Source: a virus. From it: a stretch of 62,191 nt of DNA. Location: IMG/VR virus record IMGVR_UViG_3300032561_000021, positions 1 through 62,191 of that record, one strand, 5' to 3'. The notes beneath the pieces are model-generated. The model had not been told where the DNA came from, searched no databases, and saw nothing but the letters and a program-made list of their open reading frames with translations. Made by a program: the position numbers and the translations under genes. The first letter of the stretch is position 1; the number at the start of each line of letters is the position of its first letter. This document shows, in pieces, positions 28,018 to 35,998 of the stretch.

Positions 28018-29394
28018 ATGAGTTATATTATCAACTTAACCAGTGGTAACGTTTTTGCAACAATTCAAGACGGAACCACTAATACCACAACCGGTCTAAC
28101 ATTAATCGGCCGTAACTATAGCAGCTACGGTGACTCACAAAACGAAAACTTTGTAAAGCTACTAGAAAACTTTGCAGACAATGTTCCGCCTACGCAGAGC
28201 CAATTGGCATTAACGCCATTGATTGGAACATTATGGTACGATTCCGTTGGAAAAAGATTACGTGTATATGATGGATTAAACTGGGATTCGGTTAGTGAAC
28301 GTTATGTTGCTAATACAGCTCCAACATCGGCTACATACACTCTTAAGAGCGGCGACCAATGGTGGGACTCAGTTAACTATCAACTAAGCACATGGACAGG
28401 TAGTGCATGGCAATTGGTAGGCCCTGCCTACACAGCAAGTGAAGGCAAGTCTGGCGCTATCGTTGAAACCTTGCTTGATAATCATGGTGGAACTCACACA
28501 GTAGTAAGCGACTACACAAACGGCAATCTAATTGCTATTACTAGTCACGATTCGTTTACCCTGGCCAGTCAGTACAATGGATTTGCTGTTATTGCTGACG
28601 GTATCAATGTGGCCAATAATGTTGTTATAAGCGATAATCTATCTGTTGGTGGAACAACCACCTTGACAGGTGATACTACAATTAATGGACAAGTAACATT
28701 AAGCCCAACGGATTCTGGATCTGCATTAGTTCCTGGATCAGCTAATGCATACAGTATTGGATCTACGACACAACCATTTAAAGACGTATTCCTGGGCGGC
28801 AACGTAGTCATGGGATATGCTAATGTACATTTTACTAGCAACAATAATTTAGTATTTCATAACCATGCATACAAAGGAAACATTGATGCATACGTGAATT
28901 CCACGCTTGGAAATGTTAATGCAATGCATGTGGATGGTAGTTCTGGATTAATTAGTGTATTTGCTGACCCACAACAACCTGCACAGATCAGCACTAAAAA
29001 TTATACAGATACTAGTGTAGCAGTAGTTAATGCCGCACTTAACACTACAGCCGGACTTATTAATGCCAATGTAACTGCATTAACTTCCAATGTAAATACC
29101 AACTTTGGTATTATCTATGCAAACATCGCTAGTCTTCAACTTGGACTAGCAACAGAAACAACAGCTCGTGCCAATGCTATTGTTACCGCAACTGCTACAA
29201 AAGCAAATATTGCAAGTCCTGCACTTACAGGAACCCCAACTGCGCCAACACCAGCATTTGGAGATGCAACTACAAAACTTGCAACTACAGCGTTTGTGGC
29301 CAATGCTATATCTAGCTCTGCGTTTAATTATACAGTTTCCACCTTACCCCCAAGTGGTGGTAATCCTGGTGACTTCTGGTTCCAAGTAGGATAA
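28018..29394 (+). CDS. Tail fibre protein with shared N-terminal anchor domain (paralogue 1)
   Basis: A 458-residue protein. The first 100 residues contain LTLIGRNYSSYGDSQNENF, LLENFAD and LIGTLWYDS, matching the N-termini of the proteins at 33808 and 35999, so these probably anchor at the same baseplate site. The shaft has short beta-repeats (NLSVGGTTTLTGDTTINGQ) and a helical stretch near residues 330-390. A lambda Stf-like unit follows: SPALTGTPTAPTP then ATTAFVANA. The end is NPGDFWFQVG; there is no collar domain. Adhesion function is inferred from architecture. Confidence 0.75.
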   Translation: MSYIINLTSGNVFATIQDGTTNTTTGLTLIGRNYSSYGDSQNENFVKLLENFADNVPPTQSQLALTPLIGTLWYDSVGKRLRVYDGLNWDSVSERYVANTAPTSATYTLKSGDQWWDSVNYQLSTWTGSAWQLVGPAYTASEGKSGAIVETLLDNHGGTHTVVSDYTNGNLIAITSHDSFTLASQYNGFAVIADGINVANNVVISDNLSVGGTTTLTGDTTINGQVTLSPTDSGSALVPGSANAYSIGSTTQPFKDVFLGGNVVMGYANVHFTSNNNLVFHNHAYKGNIDAYVNSTLGNVNAMHVDGSSGLISVFADPQQPAQISTKNYTDTSVAVVNAALNTTAGLINANVTALTSNVNTNFGIIYANIASLQLGLATETTARANAIVTATATKANIASPALTGTPTAPTPAFGDATTKLATTAFVANAISSSAFNYTVSTLPPSGGNPGDFWFQVG

Positions 29395-29397
29395 GCA

Positions 29398-30627
29398 ATG
29401 GCAATTGAACCACGCGGCATTTTTGTTAACCAACCCGACGGAACATGGGTTGAAGTATTACAACCCAAAGTTAAACAAAATTCAACATGGGCTAACGTTA
29501 GATACGGTTACACAAAAGTTGATGGCGATTGGAAATTATTTTTCCCTGCGAGCGGAACACAAGAATTTACTGAACCCGGCACATATACATTTACAGTCCC
29601 TGGCGGAATCTATAGCATTACTTTAGACGCCACTGGCGGTGGCGGTGGTGGCGGCGGCAGCACTGGACCAGCAAATAGCAATTCAGGACAAACGGTTGTT
29701 GATGGTACTACAGTAATTCCGGTTCAGTATTCCAATTTTGCAAACAATTCAGGGTTAAGTTTAGCCGTAGTAAATGAAGTAGCTTCATTATATACTACAT
29801 CTGGATTAATTTCGGGTGTATATGGATTAAATAGAAAACCTGAATCTGGTGGCTTGATTTATTGGATTCAACAATATATTATTCATGGCAATAGCTTATC
29901 GGCCATTGCTCCTTTGTTTAGTGCCGCAGCAATAGCCGAAGGTAGTGGCAATGATTACATAAATGCTACGCAAGGTCCAGCTGGTAACTTACCGTTTAAT
30001 GCTGGACCGTATCAAGGCGATTTTCTTGATATACCAGATCAGATAATTACTAGCTATAAAGACATAAATGATAACGGTGGCAACACAGGCGGCTCGGGAG
30101 CAGGAGGAGCAAGCGGATTCTTTAGTCAAAATAATACAATGACTGTAGTGCCCGGTGAAACAATAACAATAGTAGTTGGTACAGGTGGTCTTGGTGGGCA
30201 TATTGCTGGCAACGGACAACCCGGCAGTCAGACATACGTAGTTGGGCAAAATGGTTCGCGTATTTTCTCGGGCGGCCCCGGCGGTAATGGAAATCACGGT
30301 GTTTATATACCTCCACCACCACCCCCTCCACCATATGTTCCACCCCCACCCCCACTACCGCCATTTGTGTATCCACCGCCACCACCACCCCCACCCCCAT
30401 ATGTTCCACCACCGGTGGTTCCTCCTGTAGTGGTTCCTCCTGCACCTACACCCCCTCCTGCACCAATTCCTGAACCACCACCACCAGCAGATAGTGGTTC
30501 AGGCGACGGAACTGGTCCTGGTAGCAGCGATGGTGGAGAAGGCGACGGGAACGGAGACGGCTCGGGCGATGGTTCAGGCGATGGCGGCGATGGCGGAGGC
30601 GGCGGAGGCGGCGCAGGCGGCGATTAA
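29398..30627 (+). CDS. Glycine/proline-rich tail adhesin with DUF4214-like insert
   Basis: A 409-residue protein. Residues 1-75 form a small domain (RGIFVNQPDGTWVEV, YTFTVPGGIYSITLDATG) common at the start of Gly-rich phage tail proteins. Residues about 140-180 (GLNRKPESGGLIYWIQQ) resemble a DUF4214 unit. A Gly-rich section with TITIVVGTGGLGG follows. Residues about 305-365 are mostly proline, in blocks of up to nine interrupted by YVPPP. The last 45 residues are Gly/Asp/Ser. Such Gly-rich proteins act as distal adhesins in T-even phages. The final strand usual for the domain (NGYVKIYW) is missing but present in the 78-residue protein at 33528. The proline tract may be a substrate of the oxygenase encoded downstream. 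Confidence 0.7.
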   Translation: MAIEPRGIFVNQPDGTWVEVLQPKVKQNSTWANVRYGYTKVDGDWKLFFPASGTQEFTEPGTYTFTVPGGIYSITLDATGGGGGGGGSTGPANSNSGQTVVDGTTVIPVQYSNFANNSGLSLAVVNEVASLYTTSGLISGVYGLNRKPESGGLIYWIQQYIIHGNSLSAIAPLFSAAAIAEGSGNDYINATQGPAGNLPFNAGPYQGDFLDIPDQIITSYKDINDNGGNTGGSGAGGASGFFSQNNTMTVVPGETITIVVGTGGLGGHIAGNGQPGSQTYVVGQNGSRIFSGGPGGNGNHGVYIPPPPPPPPYVPPPPPLPPFVYPPPPPPPPPYVPPPVVPPVVVPPAPTPPPAPIPEPPPPADSGSGDGTGPGSSDGGEGDGNGDGSGDGSGDGGDGGGGGGGAGGD

Positions 30628-30628
30628 A

Positions 30629-30680
30629 ATAATTTCCCGGGCAACTTGTTACGTAAATAATAACAAACCCTGGAAATTAT
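30629..30680 (+). repeat. 52-nt inverted repeat directly before a start codon
   Basis: Outer arms ATAATTTCC (30629-30637) and GGAAATTAT (30672-30680) are perfect complements. Inside them GGG/CCC and TTGTTA/TAACAA can also pair, giving a long interrupted stem that ends at the base before ATG 30681. The only ribosome-site-like GGA lies in the 3' arm. It may be a terminator after the adhesin gene, a translation switch, or both. Confidence 0.6.
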
Positions 30681-31388
30681 ATGTCTACACTAACCAATTT
30701 TTTAGAATTGCCCCGAAAATACAAAAAACAGCAAAATATATCAAAATTTGATTACCATGCTGTTTTTGATATTTCAACCTATCGTATTGTTTCTGTTTCG
30801 CGTAATATATCCAGTGTTAAAAAAATTAATGACAGTATCCTAAATACTGGACTATTCCTGTTTTTAAATAACTATTCATTACCTGCAGATTTTAATAATC
30901 TGGCTCCGTACTGTTCCCAAGTTAACGATCCCTATGGGCAATCCTCTATCAGTAGTTCAACTACAGTACTAAACGACGACGATTTGGAATACTACGCTTT
31001 GATAACAGAAAAAGGGTTCGCACTTGAGTATCTACTAAACACTATAGCAAATCATCGTAGACGACAATATTCTAGTACTATATTACAATACGAAGTTTAT
31101 GCAATGAAACACCAAGAAGCACAACGAGTATTATCAACAGGCGCAACAGAATTAGATGAGCTTAACTATCCGTTTGTGACGGATTATGCTCAACTTGAAA
31201 ACTTGTCTCTAGTAGAATCGGCAAAAGAAATATCCTTCCAGCATAACTTATTCTATACAAAAATGTCAACGATAGAATCGATGAGATTGCGTTATAGTAA
31301 ACAGATAATTGAATGTGATAACATTACTCAAATACCAGCTATTGTAGCAGATTTCTTAAACCGGAGTCGTTTGTATGCAATATCCTAA
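30681..31388 (+). CDS. Protein of unknown function between adhesin and PP-loop genes
   Basis: A 235-residue soluble protein that I do not recognise. It starts MSTLTNFLELPRKYKKQQ and has no signal peptide or membrane segment. The second half is helical and charged, with YAMKHQEAQRVLSTGATELD, then YPFVTDYAQLE and MSTIESMRLRYSKQIIE. This mix resembles small tail-fibre assembly or virion-associated proteins, but no family motif is certain. Its start abuts a 52-nt inverted repeat and its end overlaps the PP-loop gene by 14 bp, so it is probably translated as a unit with it and the oxygenase. Confidence 0.6.
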   Translation: MSTLTNFLELPRKYKKQQNISKFDYHAVFDISTYRIVSVSRNISSVKKINDSILNTGLFLFLNNYSLPADFNNLAPYCSQVNDPYGQSSISSSTTVLNDDDLEYYALITEKGFALEYLLNTIANHRRRQYSSTILQYEVYAMKHQEAQRVLSTGATELDELNYPFVTDYAQLENLSLVESAKEISFQHNLFYTKMSTIESMRLRYSKQIIECDNITQIPAIVADFLNRSRLYAIS

Positions 31389-32490
31389 GTTAAATTGGTA
31401 TTACAGTATAGACTTAGTAACAGATACTACCAACAAACAGTATAGAGATCTTCCGGGATTTGCTAATTACAAAGATATACATAAATTTTTTGCAGCCAAT
31501 TTAAGTTTAACAGACAGATATCAAACAACTCAATTACCTATACAAACCAATATACTTGATGTTTGCAAACCGCCAGCATTTGTTAAACAAACCTTAGAGT
31601 ACGACGAAATATGTTTGTTTCGTGCCAAGCAGTTAATGAATCATGCTATTAATACAAATAGAAAACTGTTTATTATGTACAGTGGGGGAATTGATTCATC
31701 TGCAATTATTTGCAGTTTTCTATTGGCATGCACCCCAGACGAAATTAAAAATAATATTGTAGTGGGATTGTCAGAATCCAGTATTAAAGAAAATCCTATA
31801 CTATACAAAAAATTCATAGTTGGTAAATTTGAACGAGTTTCAAGCAATGTATTTTCGTACTACCTGGGGCATCCTGATTATATTACTATCAATGGGGAAG
31901 GTAACGATCAGCTATTTGGATCAGACCTAATACAAAGTTTGACTCTCAGATTTGGAGAAGGAATATTACATACACCTCGCACTGATGCAATCATATACGA
32001 TTGTTTTAATAATGGATCTATATCTGCAAAGACCTGCGATAAATTCATTGAAGTATTTAACAAGGCAACTAGCCGCGCCCCTGTTGGTATAGATACAGTA
32101 TTCCACTATTTTTGGTGGATTAATTTTCAATACAAGTGGCAAAATGTTTATATGCGTATGTTGTCATTTGCCAAGGCTGAAAACGTCAGCGCAATTAAAC
32201 CAAATGATAATTATTTTTCGTTTTTCCAAACAGACGAGTTTCAGTTGTGGACGTTAAATAATACTAACAGCTTAATCAAAGACACATGGAAATCCTACAA
32301 ATATGTATGCAAGGACTTTATCTATTCTGTTACTAACGATGCTAACTACCGAGATAGAAAATCAAAGTTTGGTAGTCTTAGCCAAGTGACAATGTATAAG
32401 CCAGTATTTCATACTATTGATGAAAACTTTGTACCAAGCAATACCCCAGTAGATACAGCATATTGGAATATGCAGAATGATTTTATTTAA
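31375..32490 (+). CDS. Asparagine-synthase-like PP-loop ATP pyrophosphatase
   Basis: A 371-residue protein. The PP-loop is YSGGIDSSAI at residues 102-111 (SGGxDS), and GEGNDQLFGSD near residues 174-184 matches the second conserved block of the asparagine synthetase C domain (GEGxDELFG). There is no N-terminal glutaminase domain; residues 1-95 are unlike it. Relatives adenylate a carboxylate and form an amide, or modify peptides and nucleosides. It lies between an unknown gene and a 2-oxoglutarate oxygenase (TAATG overlap), all inserted between two pieces resembling one tail adhesin. It might amidate the adhesin or a sugar; the substrate is not shown. Confidence 0.75.
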   Translation: MQYPKLNWYYSIDLVTDTTNKQYRDLPGFANYKDIHKFFAANLSLTDRYQTTQLPIQTNILDVCKPPAFVKQTLEYDEICLFRAKQLMNHAINTNRKLFIMYSGGIDSSAIICSFLLACTPDEIKNNIVVGLSESSIKENPILYKKFIVGKFERVSSNVFSYYLGHPDYITINGEGNDQLFGSDLIQSLTLRFGEGILHTPRTDAIIYDCFNNGSISAKTCDKFIEVFNKATSRAPVGIDTVFHYFWWINFQYKWQNVYMRMLSFAKAENVSAIKPNDNYFSFFQTDEFQLWTLNNTNSLIKDTWKSYKYVCKDFIYSVTNDANYRDRKSKFGSLSQVTMYKPVFHTIDENFVPSNTPVDTAYWNMQNDFI

Positions 32491-33482
32491 TGACTATACA
32501 AACATTTGAAAATTTCTTACCTGCACAGTTAATTGAAGGAGTAGCAGATCAGATAGACAGTATTGGACATCGTTACGGGTGGAAGTCTAATCCTAAATTT
32601 GACCAATATCACTGGAATTGCGATCTAGCCAAAACAGGCGGTATAATGAATGGCATAGACATATCTGCAGAACTTGATGGGGTAGCATTGGAATGCTGGC
32701 GCCACATACAGCAAAACTATTTCCCAAATACAGTATTGTTACGTTGTTATTCAAATGCACATACCTACGGTGTTGAAGGATATCCGCATACAGATTCTCG
32801 TAGACCCCAAGATCAAACCATTGTGGTGTATCTAAATAAACAATGGCGCAGAGAATGGGGCGGAGAAACAATGATATACAATGGGCAGGATATTGCTAAT
32901 GCAAGTTTGCCGGCATACAATCGTGCTATAAGTTTTCCCGGGATGTCTTGGCACACAGCTCGGGGTGTATCTAGAGTATGTAAAGTGCTACGAACTACGT
33001 TGATGTTTAAATTTGCTCCTGCTGATAGCGACCCAACGAGAGATAAAATACAACAATTTTTACAATCACTTGGTACAGATACCAAAGCACATTCAGGTCG
33101 TACACTTTTTGTTCACTTGTTATCAGTATATGACTTATTAAAATTAGCTGGGCAAGATGAAATTACATGCTGTGCTGGCGCAGTCCATAGTATTTTTGGA
33201 ACAACTGCATTCACTGATCAAACACTCACATTGGATGATCGTAAACAAGTAATTGATATAGTTGGCGCACGTGCCACTGAACTTGCTGCAATATTTTCAC
33301 GTTTAGATAGACCATTGGTATTAGAAAATTATTTAACTACAGGTGCAAGTACAGGATTCAACGACGAAACAACCCGCATTTTATGCGCTATTGAGGGAGC
33401 GAATTTATACGATCAAAAAGCACTAACTTCGTACCCAAAATTAAAGGAATTTTGGAATAATATTTTTAAGTATGACTGTTAA
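32490..33482 (+). CDS. Prolyl-4-hydroxylase-like 2OG-Fe(II) oxygenase fused to a DUF6817-like domain
   Basis: A 330-residue, two-domain protein. Residues about 1-180 have the 2-oxoglutarate oxygenase iron triad: YPHTDS (H100, D102) and SWHTARG (H155), with a following Arg in LRTTLMF that can bind 2-oxoglutarate. The spacing and GGETMIYN segment match the prolyl 4-hydroxylase/PHD group. Residues about 188-330 contain LFVHLLSVYDLL, then CCAGAVHSIFGTTAF, similar to the HD-like DUF6817 domain. Domain fusion with this partner is unusual. It lies three genes after the polyproline adhesin, so hydroxylation of those prolines is an attractive but unproven role. Confidence 0.75.
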   Translation: MTIQTFENFLPAQLIEGVADQIDSIGHRYGWKSNPKFDQYHWNCDLAKTGGIMNGIDISAELDGVALECWRHIQQNYFPNTVLLRCYSNAHTYGVEGYPHTDSRRPQDQTIVVYLNKQWRREWGGETMIYNGQDIANASLPAYNRAISFPGMSWHTARGVSRVCKVLRTTLMFKFAPADSDPTRDKIQQFLQSLGTDTKAHSGRTLFVHLLSVYDLLKLAGQDEITCCAGAVHSIFGTTAFTDQTLTLDDRKQVIDIVGARATELAAIFSRLDRPLVLENYLTTGASTGFNDETTRILCAIEGANLYDQKALTSYPKLKEFWNNIFKYDC

Positions 33483-33499
33483 AAGCAATGGTTATTTAG

Positions 33500-33508
33500 T
33501 GATAAGTA
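33500..33508 (+). promoter_or_regulatory. Possible variant late promoter TGATAAGTA
   Basis: One base differs from the TGATAAATA core. It lies 19 bp before ATG 33528, with TAGGAG as ribosome site between. The same variant occurs at 33779. Confidence 0.35.
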
Positions 33509-33527
33509 AGTAATAATAGGAGATTAT

Positions 33528-33764
33528 ATGTCAGGAGTTAATAATCCAGGTCACCCGGGCTCGGGACAAAATGGCGGAGAAGGCGGTGCCACACCGTTTG
33601 GTGCAGGCGGAACACCTTCTATGACTGATGGAAATAATGCAACAGGCGCAGGCGCAGGTGGCGGCGGTGCAGGAGATACTATTTCTGCAATAGGCGGCAA
33701 CGGCGCCAACGGATACGTAAAAATCTACTGGGGTCCAAATAATGACCCAAATTGGGTTACCTAA
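33528..33764 (+). CDS. Small glycine-rich tail protein, like a detached adhesin C-terminus
   Basis: A 78-residue protein with over one third Gly. It ends GGNGANGYVKIYWG, the closing strand typical of Gly-rich phage tail adhesins (NGxVxIxW). It starts at ATG with a clear AGGAG ribosome site and has a variant late promoter upstream, so it is probably expressed. The adhesin at 29398 lacks just this closing segment. The two may come from one ancestral gene split when the unknown/PP-loop/oxygenase genes were inserted, or this may be a small partner. Confidence 0.65.
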   Translation: MSGVNNPGHPGSGQNGGEGGATPFGAGGTPSMTDGNNATGAGAGGGGAGDTISAIGGNGANGYVKIYWGPNNDPNWVT

Positions 33765-33778
33765 TAATAATCCGTTTT

Positions 33779-33787
33779 TGATAAGTA
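33779..33787 (+). promoter_or_regulatory. Possible variant late promoter TGATAAGTA
   Basis: It lies 20 bp before the fibre gene at 33808, with an AAAGAGA ribosome site between. It is identical to the core at 33500 and one base from the core at 55390. Confidence 0.35.
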
Positions 33788-33807
33788 TACTATAAAGAGA
33801 TATAAAA

Positions 33808-35961
33808 ATGGCATATACAATAACAAAAAGCGATGGAACAACATTAACCACTATCAATGATGGCGGATTAGATACTGTATCATCTAGCTTGCAATTACCC
33901 GGTCCTAATTTTGTAGGATATGGACAAAAACTCAATGAAAATTTAGTATACCTACTAGAAAATTTTGCATCTAATACAGCACCTAGTGGAACAAATTTAC
34001 AAGGGCAGTTATGGTTTAACAAAAGTAACCAAACATTAAACGTATTTACTAATCAGGGATATTTACCCGTTAATGGTATTATTATATCTGGTACACAGCC
34101 ATCAAACGTTAACGCTGGCAACACCTGGTTTAACACATCGACTAATCAATTCTCACTATATGACGGAACCAATTGGAATCTAATTGGCCCAGTTTATACA
34201 AAAGCTCAAGGAGTAAGTGGTGCAATACCAACAGTAGTTGCTGATGCAGTATTAGTGGGTACCACACATAACATTTTACAATTACAATACGGTAATACAG
34301 TTTTTGCCACCATCAGTGCAGATCCTGCATTTATGCCAACACCGGCAATTCCTGGATTTACTACAATTAATTCTGGTATTACTATTAATAACACAATTAC
34401 TAATCCTGTTATTAACACCAATGTTCTTGGTAACTTGACCGGTAATGTTACTGGTAATTTAATAGGTACCACGGTTGTTGCTAGTACGTTGGCTGGAAAT
34501 TTAACTGGAAACGTTGTTGGTAACGTAACCGGTAATGTTGTAGGCACAACTGTTACCGCAACTACACTGACAGGTACACATTTTGGTAACGTATATTCCA
34601 CAATTGGTATTATTAATAATCTTACTTCGAGTAATATTTTAGTCACTGGCGGAAGTATTAGCGGATTGGCCTCCTTGAATACAGGCACCTTAACAACTGG
34701 TGCAATCACAGGAACAACTGCAATCTTTACTGGTGCTGTTACATCATATAATTCAGTACTTAACGGTGCACCAACTGCAACTACTGCTGCTCCTGGTACA
34801 AATACTTCACAGGTTGCTAGTACAGCATTTGTTCAAACTGCTATTACTCTTGCAACTAGTTCACTAGGAACAATGTCAACTCAAAACGCCAATGCTGTTG
34901 TAATCAGTGGCGGGTCCGCACAAAATTTAACAACATTATCGGCGTCAACTGGAGCTGTTACTAACTTAACATCAAATGTTCAAACTGTTAACTACTCAAA
35001 CGTGGTAAACTTGTCAACGGCCAATGCGTTAATCACTGGTGGCAATATCAGTAGCATTGTAAATCTTGGTGCAACTAATTTAACAGTGACAAAATCTACA
35101 GTTGGTACAGAAGTTGTTGCTAATTTCTCTACCGGCAATGCTCAAATTACCGGTGGTAACATTACCGGTGCTACTAGCATTAGTGCAACTAGTGGAACAT
35201 TTACTAACATTACCACAGGAGTTATTACTGTCACAGGTGGTAACATTAGCGGAACAGCAGTTTCAAATACCACATTGTCTAATGTTAATGTAGTGGGTTC
35301 TACAGCAACTACTAAAACCTACAGCGATAATAGTACCGCTATTGCTACTACGGCATTTGTACAAAGTTCTGTGCCGGCTGGTGTTATTTGGATGTGGAAT
35401 AGTTCAGTTAACCCAATTCCAACAGGTTTCCAACTTTGTGATGGTACAAATAATACTCCAGATTTACGTGATAGATTTATTGTTGGCGCCGGCGGCCTAC
35501 TAGCCAACGGCGCAACTGGCGGCGTAGGGTTATCAACATTAACTATAAACAATTTACCCTCGCATACTCACGCAGTTAGTCTAACAGGAACTTCTGCAAC
35601 AGGTGGCGGACATAGTCATACAGCAGTATCGAGCTCGTCGGTATCAGACCCAACCCATGCACATATTTTCCCTGGTGATGATCAGCTGATATTTGCCGCA
35701 GGGTACGCAGGGTGGGCTGGCGCAAGTGCTGGCGGATTCCCGTATGATGCAGTATCGCAACATGCTGGCGGAGCTCAAATGTGGTATACTACAGAAGCTT
35801 CTACAGGTATTACAGTAGCAACAGCAACTACCATCAGTTCTGTGGGCGATCATACACACGGTGTTACCCTAGCTGGGACAACAAGCCCTACAGGTAGCGG
35901 AGCATCATTTGAAAATCGTCCTCCATTCTATGCCCTATGTTTCATACAGAAGATGTTCTAA
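33808..35961 (+). CDS. Tail fibre protein with C-terminal phage collar domain (paralogue 2)
   Basis: A 717-residue protein. The N-terminal 95 residues share the anchor domain (GPNFVGYGQKLNEN, LLENFAS, GQLWFN) with the proteins at 28018 and 35999. Residues about 205-270 are short repeats of the NLTGNVTGN type, a common fibre shaft. Two Stf-like units ending STAFVQ and ATTAFVQ follow. From about residue 525 a phage tail collar domain begins: GVIWMWNSS, GFQLCDG, DLRDRFIVGAG, then His-rich loops (LPSHTHAV, GGGHSHT) and the end FENRPPFYALCFIQK. Collar domains form the metal-binding tip of T4 gp12-like fibres and bind the host surface. Confidence 0.88.
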   Translation: MAYTITKSDGTTLTTINDGGLDTVSSSLQLPGPNFVGYGQKLNENLVYLLENFASNTAPSGTNLQGQLWFNKSNQTLNVFTNQGYLPVNGIIISGTQPSNVNAGNTWFNTSTNQFSLYDGTNWNLIGPVYTKAQGVSGAIPTVVADAVLVGTTHNILQLQYGNTVFATISADPAFMPTPAIPGFTTINSGITINNTITNPVINTNVLGNLTGNVTGNLIGTTVVASTLAGNLTGNVVGNVTGNVVGTTVTATTLTGTHFGNVYSTIGIINNLTSSNILVTGGSISGLASLNTGTLTTGAITGTTAIFTGAVTSYNSVLNGAPTATTAAPGTNTSQVASTAFVQTAITLATSSLGTMSTQNANAVVISGGSAQNLTTLSASTGAVTNLTSNVQTVNYSNVVNLSTANALITGGNISSIVNLGATNLTVTKSTVGTEVVANFSTGNAQITGGNITGATSISATSGTFTNITTGVITVTGGNISGTAVSNTTLSNVNVVGSTATTKTYSDNSTAIATTAFVQSSVPAGVIWMWNSSVNPIPTGFQLCDGTNNTPDLRDRFIVGAGGLLANGATGGVGLSTLTINNLPSHTHAVSLTGTSATGGGHSHTAVSSSSVSDPTHAHIFPGDDQLIFAAGYAGWAGASAGGFPYDAVSQHAGGAQMWYTTEASTGITVATATTISSVGDHTHGVTLAGTTSPTGSGASFENRPPFYALCFIQKMF

Positions 35962-35966
35962 ACAAT

Positions 35967-35976
35967 GCATAAATAT
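35967..35976 (+). promoter_or_regulatory. T4-type late promoter motif GCATAAATAT
   Basis: The core ATAAATA lies 23 bp before the third fibre gene, with AAGGATAGAG as ribosome site between motif and ATG. Confidence 0.55.
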
Positions 35977-35998
35977 AACAAGCATACAAGGATAGAGC

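Noticed and set aside
30122-30445. Minus-strand open frame opposite the proline/glycine-rich adhesin
   Set aside because: It is a by-product of biased codons (runs of Val, Glu and Gly) on the other strand.
30310-30490. Possible CRISPR-like or simple tandem repeat
   Set aside because: The periodicity comes from proline codons (CCA, CCC, CCT) in an open frame; no spacers or direct repeats of CRISPR type.
33531-34022. Minus-strand open frame of 163 residues
   Set aside because: It is antisense to the Gly-rich gene and the start of a fibre gene; its Cys/Ala/Ile-rich sequence is what Gly-rich codons give when read backwards.
34206-34709. Minus-strand open frame of 167 residues, Val/Pro/Leu-rich
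   Set aside because: It mirrors the Thr/Asn/Gly repeats of the fibre shaft and has no independent signals.
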